This document shows positions 43,501 through 53,440 of a stretch of DNA of 64,000 nt, piece by piece. The notes beneath the pieces are model-generated. The model saw only the letters and a program-made list of their open reading frames with translations. It was not told the DNA's origin and ran no database searches. Origin of the DNA: Epithemia pelagica (lineage: Eukaryota > Bacillariophyta > Bacillariophyceae > Surirellales > Surirellaceae); contig OX337231.1 in NCBI GenBank assembly GCA_946965045.2, forward strand, positions 2,356,001 through 2,420,000. Reading direction: 5' to 3'. Position numbers and translations under genes: made by a program. The stretch's first letter is position 1; each line of letters opens with the position of its first letter.

Positions 43501-45875
43501 AAACTGTCGGCCGGTGGGAGTGGTTGGGAGGACGGCTTGTTGGGATTTTGCAAACGGACCAGACCCACCTTGAGGACCGGACTAAAGGGGACGGTAGGTA
43601 CCACATTGGAAGGCAAATCCACAGCGGAAACCACACAGACGCGAACACTCCATTCCGCCATTTCTCCACCAGCCCCAGCAACTTCGTCGTCTTCGTCGGA
43701 CGAGGAGGAGGTGGAGTCGTCGCCATCATCCTCGTCGTCGTCGTCCGTCGTTCCTTCCGAGGCGGACCCCGAAAACATGTGGTTTGCGGTTGGATTCGTT
43801 GTCGTCAAGGATCCCGAAGAAAGGGTCACGTCGGTTTCATTGCTAATGGATTTTTGTCGCAAGGCCGAAATGGCGGCCTCTCGATCCGACGAGATGGCAT
43901 GGGGCTTGGCCAGCGGTGGTGATTGGGACGAGGCAGCCGTAAAGGAGGACGAGGTAATGCTTTTGCGCATATTCAAGTATTGACTGACTTTGGACGTTTC
44001 ACTGCTACTGCCAAACGGATTGGTTCGGGGTTGACGTGGTGCCGTCGTTGTCGTCGAGGCGGCTGTGGGCGTCGAAGCAGACGTGGTTGTCGTCGGCGTA
44101 CTGCCGTCGGGGTTCCCCGTCAATTTGGGTCGATTCCGATAGGTGGACCATCCTCTCACGGCAGCATGGGTGGTACTGGGCGTTTCATCCTTCGGAGGAA
44201 CCACTCCAGGCGATGACACCGCTCCTGTGGTTGCGGCATCGCGACGACTGGGTGACGAAGGCACTCCTCCTCCTCGTGCTCGCATGGCGGCCGAAATGGG
44301 GGACAAAATAGACGGCGGTACTCGTGGTTTCGATTCCACTGATGGTGAGGAGGCACTCATGGTCGTTGTTGTTGTTGTCGTCGTAGTGGTAATGGTGGTG
44401 GGAGGAGCAATGGAACCCTTGGTGGTTGTCGTTGCCGGGTGGTGGTCCTCATCCGAACTGATATGTTCCTCGTCATCTCCACTACTTTCCAAGGGCGGCG
44501 TGGTGGTGGTGGATGATTTTTTAGTACTGCTGCGTTTGGGTTTGGAGGACGATGACGATTTGGGTGACTTTTTCTTGCTTTTGCGGACCGTCGATGATCG
44601 TCCACCAACGCCATCGTCATCGCTTTCATACTGATCCCCACTTGTCGTTGTGGCGGTGATGGATTTGCGATGGCGCGACGATCGTGGTTTGTGAGAAGAG
44701 GACGACGATTTGTTGGATTTGGACGACGGTGGTTCCTCTTCCTCCTCGGATTTGGTCACGGATTTGGATTTTGTGCTACTACTACTGGCCTTTTTGGTCT
44801 TGGGACTTTTCAATCCTCCCAAGGGTGGTTCCGCCGTCGCAGAGGCACGATCGCCCAACGATTTGCGATAGGATCCTCGACTACTGCTAGCGCTGGTCGT
44901 GGACACTGGCATGGCATGCGGACTGCTGCCACCTTCTGCCGCTGTCGTCGTTGTCGGAGGATCAACCACCAAGGGGGGAGGGGGTTGCAAGGGTTGATGA
45001 TGAGGAGGATTTGTCGTAGTAGGATTGGTTGTGGTCATCATGGAGGGTGGCAAAAAGGGTGAGGATCGTCCCGAGGGAGTCGTCGTTGTGGTTGTATTGG
45101 TCGACGACGACGACGATTGGGCCGGTCGATAGGGGGAGGATCGTCCCGAAGCAGAATATTGTTGCGACAATCGTTGTTTGCGCAAATCACGCGGGGAGGA
45201 GGAGCGTGTCGCCGCCGTCGTCACGGAGGGGACCGCCGAGGTGGAAGAAGCAGAAGAAGACGGTGCCGCGCTGGTCCCTGCTGATGATGCCGTCGACGTA
45301 CCAGTCCCTGCCGAAGAATTGGCAAATCGGCGAGACGAGGGAGAAAGGGATCCGCGACGACGTGCGGCGGCACTCGGAGAGGCCGCCGTCACCTTGGCTG
45401 TAGAAGATGATGACAAGTAATTGTTGGTCGTCGACGACGGTGTCGTGGGTGTCGTTTGCAACCGTAAGGATCGATAGCGTTCGTAGGACGACAACCCCGC
45501 TGCCACACTCCCGCGACTCCCATCAATGGTGGTGGTCGTATCCATGCCATTGTACGGATTCGCCGGTCGAGGATTGTTCGTACTGCTGCTGCTGTTGGAG
45601 GGTGTGGTGGTTGTGGCAGGCGTATTGGATGCAGCACCACTCCCCGTATACGACAAGGGCAAGGGCGACGGCGCTCGTCCAAACGAACTGGGACTGTGCG
45701 ATCGCAAGGAGGAATACTGGTGGCTGCGACTGGGAGAATCAGTACCAGCACCAGCCCATGGTCGATTGTGACTGCGATTCAAACGCTCTTGATGATGATG
45801 ACTCAACCGTTCTCGATGTGGAGAGGCATCTGTCGTGGCCGAACTCCGAAAGGACGGAGGCAACCGGCGATCCAT
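37583..45875 (-). CDS. Giant DENN-WD40 protein, SCD1/DENND3-like Rab GEF
   Basis: Two exons, 45875-41615 and 41535-37583, with a 79-nt intron (GTAAGG...TCAG) in phase 1, give about 2,737 residues. The ATG at 45875 is the first. Residues 1 to ~850 are Ser/Thr/Pro low complexity. A uDENN region follows (KVEWFCFPEGCRLWRG, about 1,200) with FFEDVASLALNYQRPIPG. The splice rebuilds the cDENN start as NGINYILAAMLTECKILIHS, then YPFQWSLPYIPVLP. Poly-acidic linkers follow. The last ~450 residues hold WD40 units, for example LSGHFGWVTSVKYWGPNTII and DRSIALWD, ISAGGDGTIAAWD, IISGGADGLIKLWS. DENN plus C-terminal WD40 is the layout of plant SCD1 and animal DENND3, which activate Rab8/12-type GTPases in secretory traffic. 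Its ~1,000-residue N-terminal extension is far longer than theirs. Confidence 0.85.
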
Positions 45876-46872
45876 TATTGTGTGTTGTTGCTGAGGATGG
45901 GTTCGAGGAGGGTTCCGAAAACTATTTCGTTCCACCGCCCGCACCAATATCAGGGAACGGCGACAACAACAACAAGAGCAACAACAACGCAGTCACCACC
46001 ACTAACCACTAGTCCTTGCTTTCACCCGAACAAAGGATCTCGTCGTCGTCCAACGGCCTCGTGTGTGTTGTGTTGTGGATTGGAGCTTTCTTTTGCTGGC
46101 GCCAAGAGAGAAACACACACTTCTCGCTACTCCGTCGTCTTTGGAGGACACAATCAATACTACACTTGGTGGTTCTTCTTCTCGTTGTTGTTGCGGTTCT
46201 GAGAGTGGACCTCCAATAACACACCACCATGTGTGTGGAGACACGCACAACGTATATAACACAAAAGCTTTTGCGGTAAAAACAAAGATAAGGTTATTTT
46301 TGTGTATGGACGAATTGGCGTTGGATGGAGAGACTGCGCCTCTTTTGTGGGCGCATTGTACTCCCAAGCGTCAATTGAGTCATGAGGGATCGTGACTCGG
46401 TTAGTACAAATGCTTTTCAATCATTCATTCACGACCATTCATGACCAACTCGCCGCTTGGGGGTATAGATCATCGTCTGTCATGCGGTGGGGCGTGTGTG
46501 GGGTGGTCTGTGTGTCGTTATGCTTTGCTATGCTGGCAATGTATCCCTCGAGCTAGCTTGAGCCCCCATAGCATGAACCATGGCGTTGTGGCTTCGTATT
46601 ATTACCAAAAGAAAGTCAATGAATAGCATGGACAAGGGCATGTCTAAGTACGGTATATATATTACATTCTAAGAATGGGAATCGCTCCATGGCCCCACGG
46701 AGCATAAGGTACAAGTAGTACAAAAATAGGAGTACTCAAGACACGCAGACAAACCAAGACAAAAGATCCATAGAATCATGCCATGTCCGAATCATCTCCG
46801 TCACGGACCACCACAACCAAAATAACGACTGTGCACGGTTCTATTTCGTGAGTGACGGTTCATGGGAAAACT
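45876..46872. other. intergenic, upstream of the DENN-WD40 gene
   Basis: About 1 kb with no supported gene. It contains the DENN-WD40 promoter (minus strand) and the 3' flank of the acidic-protein gene. CA/GT-rich short runs only; a TATATATA stretch lies near 46652. Confidence 0.4.
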
Positions 46873-47973
46873 TTAGATGGGCCGTACCCGTTTGGGAATG
46901 TGAGGTTCGCACTGGACAATGGCTTGGAACACGGTGGATTCGTCCTTGTCGTGGTCCTTGTCTTTTTGTTTGTTCACTGTGACAGTCTTTCCCTTGTCAT
47001 CATCATCATCATCATCATCGTTGTTGTTATCTTGCTCTTGTTCTTGTTCTTGTTCTTGCTCTTTGTCGTCTTCTTCTTTTAGTCGCTCTTGGATTCGGCG
47101 TTGGATACATTCGGCAATCCAGTGTTGCAAGGCACCCTTGGTCTGCCGGTATTCGTGTCGGAGTTGATCTTGTTTCCAATAGGGCGATTCGGAAAGGACC
47201 GACTCGGTCTCATCATCGTCGTCCTCCTGTTTCGTGTTGCGGCGATTCACACCCAGTTCGTCCAGGAGCTGGCGTTCCAAATCCTCATTGCGCAAGGGAC
47301 CAATCATGCCATGCTGTTGCATCATGTCGTCCGACACTTGAAAATGTCGCAACCAGGGAGCCATTTTCAACAATTCTGCCATTTTCCGAATGGCTTGATC
47401 CGAAAGACCCGACAGGTTGCCACTGCCCATGGTGTTGTCGTGGTTGTCGTCGTCGTGGTTGTCCAGACTGTCACTGCTTGTGGTGGTGGTGGGAGGATCC
47501 GGAACCGTAGTAGCAGGAGTCATAAAAGAAGTAGTATCATCCAACGTACAATCCACCCCGTCGGGGCACGACAACGAGGACACACGAGGAGGCGGCTTTT
47601 GGGGGTGGCTCTTGCAAGAACCATTGGAAACCGACGCTCCTGAATCTCCCTTTTCTTTTTCTTGGCTGGCACGCCCTGGTCGGTGACGCACTGGACACCC
47701 ACGACGACGCCCACGACGAGATGTTGATGACGACGGAGAAGACGAACCCAAGGCAAAGGATTCGGGTGCGGCTGGTGTAGTAGTAGGTGTGGTCACATCG
47801 TCTTGTTCTGGTACTGTCGATTCGACTGGCAAGGAATCCGTGGTGGGACTGGTGGGAGCATACATTTCTAGTGTCGTCGTAGTAGTAGGAGTGGTGGTTG
47901 GTTTCGTTTGGGTCAAAGAGGAGGTCCCCACATGACGACCACCACCAACACCCAGAGAGTCGGGATAATGCAT
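46873..47973 (-). CDS. Acidic, low-complexity protein of unknown function
   Basis: 366 residues from the ATG at 47973. The N-terminal half is Thr/Pro/Ser-rich, with a basic block (RRGRRRGCPVRHRPGR) near 92-108. An ordered, helical-looking part at about 190-310 contains SDQAIRKMAELLKMAPWLRH, LERQLLDELGVNRR and ALQHWIAECIQRRIQERLKE. An EQ repeat and a run of Asp follow, then a short hydrophilic end (CEPHIPKRVRPI). No family recognised. The consistent frame and the ordered middle support a real gene. The basic block suggests nuclear location, but this is weak. Confidence 0.6.
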   Translation of the reverse strand: MHYPDSLGVGGGRHVGTSSLTQTKPTTTPTTTTTLEMYAPTSPTTDSLPVESTVPEQDDVTTPTTTPAAPESFALGSSSPSSSTSRRGRRRGCPVRHRPGRASQEKEKGDSGASVSNGSCKSHPQKPPPRVSSLSCPDGVDCTLDDTTSFMTPATTVPDPPTTTTSSDSLDNHDDDNHDNTMGSGNLSGLSDQAIRKMAELLKMAPWLRHFQVSDDMMQQHGMIGPLRNEDLERQLLDELGVNRRNTKQEDDDDETESVLSESPYWKQDQLRHEYRQTKGALQHWIAECIQRRIQERLKEEDDKEQEQEQEQEQDNNNDDDDDDDDKGKTVTVNKQKDKDHDKDESTVFQAIVQCEPHIPKRVRPI

Positions 47974-48826
47974 GCTCACAACTTCCGTTGTTGGACCAAG
48001 AGAAAGAGAGAAGAACGAGAGATTGTTTCCAACGTGTAGATACAGAGACAGCCGAATTCAATCTGTCTTTGGAGAATGGTCTCTCAAAGAGGAGGGTGCG
48101 TTTCGTTTCGCTGTGTTTGTGGAGCGTTTCGTTGTATCGCTCGTAGTATTGCACCAAGAACAACGTCAACAGAACAGGACCCTTCTCACTCGTTCCAAGT
48201 CTCGGAACCACGTCCAGAGTTGTCTATCGGTTGCCAAGAGATATCAAGATTGGGTGACTCTGTTTCGCGTTGGTTGGTTGTCTGCCTCTGTCGTTGGTTT
48301 GCAAGAAAATGATGCGGTGGTGTGGTCGTCGTCCAAAAAATGACATTCTCATCACTGACAAGAAAATAATGCGAACGGGTCTGCCGCCGGGCGGTCGATC
48401 GCGCGAAAGCGCGCGACTTTCTCTATCTATTTTATCGCCCGCCATCCATCTGACGGGCGTGATGATCGTCGGTCGAAGAGCCTCCAGGTAACTTCATGTG
48501 CATACCCGAGCTCATGGTAGTAATATATAGTTTGATTCTGGTGAAATGAACTTAAAACTTATCATTGAGTGAGCCCATGCTCACTCTTTCACCTAGAGAC
48601 ATGATGGGGTTTATCAAAGGTATGCTTTGCATCATTCCGAATAGCGCATTCATTCAATGTACTTAGTATTATTATTACTATTATGAAACAAACACTAATA
48701 CGAGGGGACCCAATCATTACAGAGGTCCACCAGTGGAATCACGGTGTGCGCATCACCAACACACCAAACCTGCCAACAGCCCTTGGGGATTGTGGCAAGC
48801 ACACACGGTACCAACCAGATTCTCAT
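47974..48826. other. intergenic with three GC-rich stem-loops
   Basis: Holds the promoter of the acidic-protein gene and the 3' flank of the SOD-like gene. Three small perfect stems lie at 48384-48459 (annotated separately). No coding frame is supported. Confidence 0.4.
48384..48459. repeat. Three consecutive short GC-rich inverted repeats
   Basis: CCGCC-G-GGCGG at 48384-48394; CGCGC-GAAA-GCGCG at 48400-48413 (a GNRA-type tetraloop if transcribed); CGCCCG / CGGGCG at 48436-48441 and 48454-48459. They stand out in an AT-richer spacer. An RNA structure or a protein site is possible; no family recognised. Confidence 0.4.
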
Positions 48827-49961
48827 CTAGTAGTAGTAGTCATCCTTGTCCTTTTTGTCCTTCTTGCCCTTCATGTAGTATCCCTTTTTGTCCTTTTTCA
48901 TGGCCTTTTTGGCCTTCTTTTTCTTTTTCTTGTCACCCTTTTCCTTCTTGCCCGACTTTTTGCCATCGGCCTCACATTCCAAATCGTCGCCACGGTACAA
49001 GATTCCACACGATTGGCGACTGCCATCATTGGCGTGAACAATAAAGGCTCGATGCTCAAAGTCCTTGGGATACAGGCCCGTTTGGACACAGTCAAAAAAC
49101 ATGGCATCGCCCTCCTCCGTCGTGCTTTCGTAGCCCACCAAGAGCCAGGGATCCACTGGCAAGGCCTTGTTGTAAAAGTGACCCAATTGCGTCGCCGACG
49201 ACTCGCAACCAAATCCCTCATGCACGTGGACGCCGCATCCGTTGGTGGCGGTACAATCGAGACCACCCTCCTCAAAGGTTTGCAAGCCCGCCTCCAGTCC
49301 AGACGCGTAGCCAAACACGCAAACTTCGCCGTCGTCCAAACCGTCAATATCGGCTGCCACAAAGGCGTGACTGGTGACACCATTGTCCGTCAAGGGTTCC
49401 GTTTCGACGTAATACGTCTTGTCCGAAGCAACGGGTTCCAAAATACCACAGGCCACACGACCCCCCGCCTGATTGTGCAAGACAAAGGCGCGTCCCAACA
49501 AGGTGGCCGGTCCACCAATGTCCACCACACCATTGTACGTGGCGTATCCGTCCTGGTTGCTCGAATACCGCTCCACAGGCCACGGATCCGTGTCGCCAAT
49601 GTAGTAGTGGCCGCCTTGCGCCTCCGTCGACTCGCACGAAAAGCCCTGGTGCACATGCGCTCCACAACCTATGAAGGAAGGGCACAAACGGAACGACCCA
49701 AGCAAGTGTCAGTCAGAACCGACCAAACAGTCCCACACACACAAAAAAGGTTGCACAGGGCTCGCGTTGTTCGTCACATAATCACGTACCGTTGGTGGCC
49801 GTGCAGTTGCTGGCTCCCAAGTTGGCTTCCAAGTGCATGCCCTTGCCGGCATAGGCGACCGTGCTACCATCGCCATAGACAATCACCGAACCAGTCACCT
49901 GGGAGTTGTCACCAAAGGGATGGAGCGTTGCATGAAAGAGTGGACAATCGTACAATCCCAT
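48827..49961 (-). CDS. Double Cu/Zn-SOD-like protein with lysine-rich tail
   Basis: Exons 49961-49790 and 49668-48827, with a 121-nt intron (GTACGT...ATAG), give at least 337 residues. Two tandem domains share the order of Cu/Zn superoxide dismutase. Repeat 1 has CGAHVHQGFSCES, GGHYY, GRAFVLHNQAGGRVACGIL. Repeat 2 has CGVHVHEGFGCES, LGHFYN, HRAFIVHANDGSRQSCGIL. HxH, the bridging-type His, the last His and the SOD signature GGRVACG are all recognisable, but spacing is shorter than in true SOD. The intron splits repeat 1 exactly where CTATN|GCG also occurs in repeat 2. The C-terminal ~50 residues are KKKKKKAKK-type, then GYYMKGKKDKKDKDDYYY, like silica-associated tails. No signal peptide is seen from this start, so an upstream exon may be missing. 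Confidence 0.7.
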
Positions 49962-50290
49962 ACTGATAGTAATGCTTTTGTTATTGTTGTTGTTTGGATA
50001 CACCGCAGTAAAACGCTGGTTTGGGGGCAATCAAAATTTGGCCTTTCTATGGTTTCACCCCGTCCTAATACTACTACGAGAAATTTGGTCGATGCTCGTT
50101 CAGCCCCCATTCCAAATCAGTTTCTTCCGTTGAACGATACGCAGCGCGCCGACCGATCCTCTCTCTTACGATTGCACATTTCTGAATGCGCCAAAATTGG
50201 CCAAAGCGAGCAACGACGAGCAATGTCCAAACGGAAGGAATTCGGCGTCGCACACAACGCGACATCTCTTTCTCCGAACTCCTCCGAGTA
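49962..50290. other. intergenic, upstream of the SOD-like gene
   Basis: Upstream flank of the SOD-like gene; a short additional 5' exon could lie here (CTATCAG acceptor-like site near 49963), but I could not confirm one. Confidence 0.3.
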
Positions 50291-50415
50291 TGACAAGGGA
50301 AAGGGTTATAGGGATAAGCCCGACCACTCGACCAGTAGCGATAAGCCCGACCACTCGACCAGTAGCGCTACTGGTCGAGTGGTCGGGCTTATCCCTATAA
50401 CCCTTTCCCTTGTCA
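50291..50415. repeat. Left palindromic arm of the fold-back element
   Basis: Contains the 27-base unit ending CGACCAGTAGCG twice in tandem, then the complementary strand of the arm. The copy number of this unit is the main difference from the right arm. Confidence 0.9.
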
Positions 50416-50668
50416 AAAGATAACACTGGGGGGGCCACATTGGTGGACACTGCCCCAGGAAATCTCCGCCCCTCCTGGAAGGGACTCGCGCTAATTGGTT
50501 ACCGATGTGGCCCCCTTAATGTGGTTCTTTGGCGCCGAATCTGCGATACCTCATGCTCTACTGGCGTACTCTTAGGCTTTACAACGTCAGTCGCTACCAA
50601 ACTCTACACACTCGCTACAAATCTACTTTTCCACAGGGACTTGATCCTGTGACCCCAGTGTTATCTTT

Positions 50669-50766
50669 TGACAAGGGAAAGGGTTATAGGGATAAGCCCG
50701 ACCACTCGACCAGTAGCGCTACTGGTCGAGCGGTCGGGCTTATCCCTATAACCCTTTCCCTTGTCA
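50669..50766. repeat. Right palindromic arm of the fold-back element
   Basis: 98-base palindrome. One mismatch (GAGCGG against GAGTGG) separates its halves. Confidence 0.9.
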
Positions 50767-51147
50767 GAGTATAATAAGAGCCGGAAGAGTATCCTCCAGA
50801 AAAATCGTGACAATCTTTGAAACCTAGGCTTCGTTCACGTTTTCAGTTCTCGCACATAAAAATTATTGAGGTTCGTTGGAACGTATCCCCCGAAACAAAG
50901 ACAAGAGCAGATCATGGATCATGGTTGATGAGGATGCTGTCAACAGCGCGACGAACGTACAAGTCCTGTTTTCTCTCCTGCCGATGCTATTTTCCTACCT
51001 GGACTACGCTGGGCTCCCATGTCCTATGTAAAAGATGCAGCAAGCCATGAAGCATAGACACTACTACAATATATCCGCATGCAGCAGATCGCCAGGCTAC
51101 CTTTTGAATCATACACACTTGCGTCTTTTTGAGGGGAAATGCACGCT
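50767..51147. other. intergenic, between the fold-back element and the left papain-like gene
   Basis: No gene seen. From about 50930 onward this is part of the left inverted-repeat arm. Confidence 0.4.
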
Positions 51148-52815
51148 TCAACCTTCAACGCGGCGTGGCAAGCATCCGTCGACGCTGCATGGCAAACATC
51201 CGTCCCGCATCCCGAACAAATCTCCAAACATGGACGTCTGGCGTGGGTCGTCCATCATGTCCAGGTTGTTGCAATCGGCAATGGGAGACGCGTTGCAAGT
51301 GCCGTTGAGAATGTGATCAGAGGAATGAGTGTTCTCGCTGAGCTCATTGGTGACAAACGTGAGGCTAGCATCTGAATTCTCAAAGTATTCTAGAGACACC
51401 TCCACCACCTGCATGTCAGTCCACCAGTTCTGAAGAAGCAACCAGACCTTTTCCCCCTGTTTTCGCACGCCGATCAGTACCATGGCATGGCACTCTTTGT
51501 CTGTGGGGTTCTTCGATTTGTCCACGGGACTTGGTTCTTCGGGGGTTGAGATTCCTTTGTCGGATTTGTCAATGGTGGTTGCAACGCTGGCATTGTCGTT
51601 CCCATCTAGCTTCTGGAACTCCCCTTTGGCTCCGTGGTCCCCGTCAAAGCGGTACCATCCAACCTCATTTCTCGTGACTGTTTGGCAGAAATTTTTGTGG
51701 CAGCAAAAGCCGCTTACAAGCCCGGGACCGTAATCCTCCAGCATTTCTGCGAGGTCGATGCTATGCTTGCGAACGATTGCACTGACGGTTTCCAAACAAG
51801 GTTTCTTTTCTCCAAGCTTGATGAGAATCTCTTCCAAGGCTTCTACAGAGTTGCCGCCTGCTTCTTTCACGACATGGTTGTAGAGCATACTATCGTTGAA
51901 AGATTCACGAACTAATTTCGTCACGTCCAGAGGTGGAAGGGAGGCACCACGAGACTGCGCCAGGTACGAAACGAAGATACTGGGAGCCGACAGGTAGCAG
52001 TTTCCGCTACGTTGGCAACGGAGATAGTATTTGGCGTCTCCCATACGCGATAGGAATCCAGTCGTACCGGGTTGTTTGAAGTATGCCTCAAGCGTAGCGA
52101 TCGTCGTCTTGTAGAGACTCGCGTAGGTTGGGTCTTTCTGCAAATCATGGTCTCCCTTTGCTGAAATCAATAGGCTCATAATTTCCTTGGCTGATGTCGT
52201 TCCCGCGACCATGGCGCAGACCTTTTCCGTGCGCTCCTTGGAAGATTCCTCACTCATGAAACCACGCCCGTAAAGATACATCACCATTGGTTTCGTCTCG
52301 CCATCCTTCAACAGCCGTCGCAACTTGTCCTTTCGGATCTTCTTTTTGGCATCCTTTGGACCGATCGAAACTGATGGGTCGGGACCCTTTGGTGGACTCT
52401 TCAGCCCGTATTTGCTGTACGGGTGGCTTTCTTGCATGTTGTCCGACTCGGGCATGGACAATGATGCAGTAGCAGCGGAAACGCCTTGCTTCTTCTTTCT
52501 CAACAAGAAGTGTATCATCTTCACAGGAGGTCCTTCGGATTGTCTTTCGTCTAGAAATTGTGAGCTTTCTTTCTCTGCTCTTCCCTCTTCTCGGTTGTGG
52601 GTTTCGTTTTCGGCGGGACTGCGAAAAAAAAACTCGCTCAGAGCTCTACGTCTTCCAAACTTCAACTACATCTTTTGGAAGTGCAAATTTCTTACGAACG
52701 ATGGGAACGGGAAAGTCTCATAGCAACCAATCCAGACGTGAGTGGAAGTCAGACCCCACAGCGTGTTGCTGCTCTTTCGTTTCCACTCCCGTCGAAACGA
52801 ATCAGCGAAGAGACC
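50930..52815. repeat. Left arm of a ~1.9-kb inverted duplication
   Basis: Reverse complement matches 56602-58452 along its length at high identity. The match runs from GATGCTGTCAACAGC outside the gene to AATCAGCGAAGAGAC past its promoter, so gene, promoter and 3' flank are all included. Confidence 0.9.
51148..52518 (-). CDS. Papain-like cysteine peptidase fold protein, left copy
   Basis: 456 residues from the ATG at 52518; upstream the frame is open only through a TTG. The N-terminus is basic (FLLRKKKQG), then Ser-rich. The central and C-terminal parts carry a papain-type set: CQRSGNCYLSAPSIFVSYL (Gln and Cys, near residues 187-200), CHAMVLIGVRKQGEKVWLLL (His) and QNWWTDMQVVEV (Asn-Trp), which correspond to Q..C, H and N of clan CA. 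The rest has no family match known to me. No signal peptide. A near-identical inverted copy lies at 56885-58240. They differ mostly around GNSVEALEEILIKLGEKKP. The C-terminus has a doubled GCLP unit. Proteolysis is inferred from the motif order only. Confidence 0.7.
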   Translation of the reverse strand: MIHFLLRKKKQGVSAATASLSMPESDNMQESHPYSKYGLKSPPKGPDPSVSIGPKDAKKKIRKDKLRRLLKDGETKPMVMYLYGRGFMSEESSKERTEKVCAMVAGTTSAKEIMSLLISAKGDHDLQKDPTYASLYKTTIATLEAYFKQPGTTGFLSRMGDAKYYLRCQRSGNCYLSAPSIFVSYLAQSRGASLPPLDVTKLVRESFNDSMLYNHVVKEAGGNSVEALEEILIKLGEKKPCLETVSAIVRKHSIDLAEMLEDYGPGLVSGFCCHKNFCQTVTRNEVGWYRFDGDHGAKGEFQKLDGNDNASVATTIDKSDKGISTPEEPSPVDKSKNPTDKECHAMVLIGVRKQGEKVWLLLQNWWTDMQVVEVSLEYFENSDASLTFVTNELSENTHSSDHILNGTCNASPIADCNNLDMMDDPRQTSMFGDLFGMRDGCLPCSVDGCLPRRVEG

Positions 52816-53335
52816 GTCCGTCTAGCGGCAAAGTGTGGCTTGCGTCGCACTCACCCACGTACAGCCCCAAACCTTGTGATTTTGGCATTTGACCTTACTC
52901 TCATCTCCATGGCCTTCATAGTTGCCTACAGCATACGTTTTCGAGGCTTGCAGTTCCAAGACGCAATGTTCGCTACGTGCCAAAGCATTCGCCTTTCTCA
53001 TCTCAAGACCATACGGAGGGACGTTCACAGGAACCATGAGCGTTGATGAGAAGCCGAATGTCTCTTCTCGACCGAGTCGAACTCAGCATCGGCTTCGTGC
53101 TTAACATCACCATCACTTGGTTGTGTTGTCATGTTGACAGGATAGACTATAGAGCAAAATCAGAACTAAAGACCTATACTATGGTTTCGGCAAAGTGTGC
53201 GAGGAGATTGAAGACCAAAAGAAACGTCGTCTGGGTCTATAGTGTAATTTATGCAAAAGAGACCAATCATAGGGTGTTACAATTGAGTGTGTGAATCAAG
53301 TCGTTGGTTGTGAGTGGACGAAACCTTTGCCTCGG
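52519..53335. other. intergenic, between papain-like and ankyrin genes
   Basis: Up to 52815 this belongs to the inverted arm (promoter of the left papain-like gene). The rest holds no clear coding frame. From about 53125 it is the 3' flank of ankyrin gene 2, and this part is duplicated at 58459-58735. Confidence 0.45.
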
Positions 53336-53440
53336 TTAGAGAAACCACATGAAGCTTCGTGCCGAGTCGTCCAAATCTCCTCCTCGTGGTGCGTCCACAG
53401 AAGCCTCCTTGTCGTCGTCATCATCGTCGTCGTACTCATG
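53125..53440. repeat. Ankyrin gene 2 3' end, source of the remnant at 58.5 kb
   Basis: The last ~35 codons and ~200 bases of 3' flank of ankyrin gene 2. Its reverse complement occurs at 58459-58735 with several changes and indels. Confidence 0.8.

Larger units (their letters stand above)
50291..50766. mobile_element. 476-bp fold-back (MITE-like) element with 5-bp target duplication
   Basis: Ends are TGACAAGGG and CCCTTGTCA, flanked on both sides by GAGTA (50286-50290 and 50767-50771). Each terminal repeat is itself a long hairpin: 50291-50415 (arms of 48 bases, with a 27-base tandem duplication in the left arm) and 50669-50766 (98 bases, one mismatch, no loop to speak of). Just inside them, AAAGATAACACTGGGG and its reverse complement extend the terminal inverted repeat. 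The ~220-base centre has no open frame of note, so it is non-autonomous. It matches no family I can name. The near-perfect arms suggest recent activity. Confidence 0.85.

Noticed and set aside
43420-45420. Several long plus-strand frames over the DENN-WD40 N-terminus
   Set aside because: Low-complexity Ser/Thr codons read in reverse give stop-free frames. They have no ordered segment of their own.
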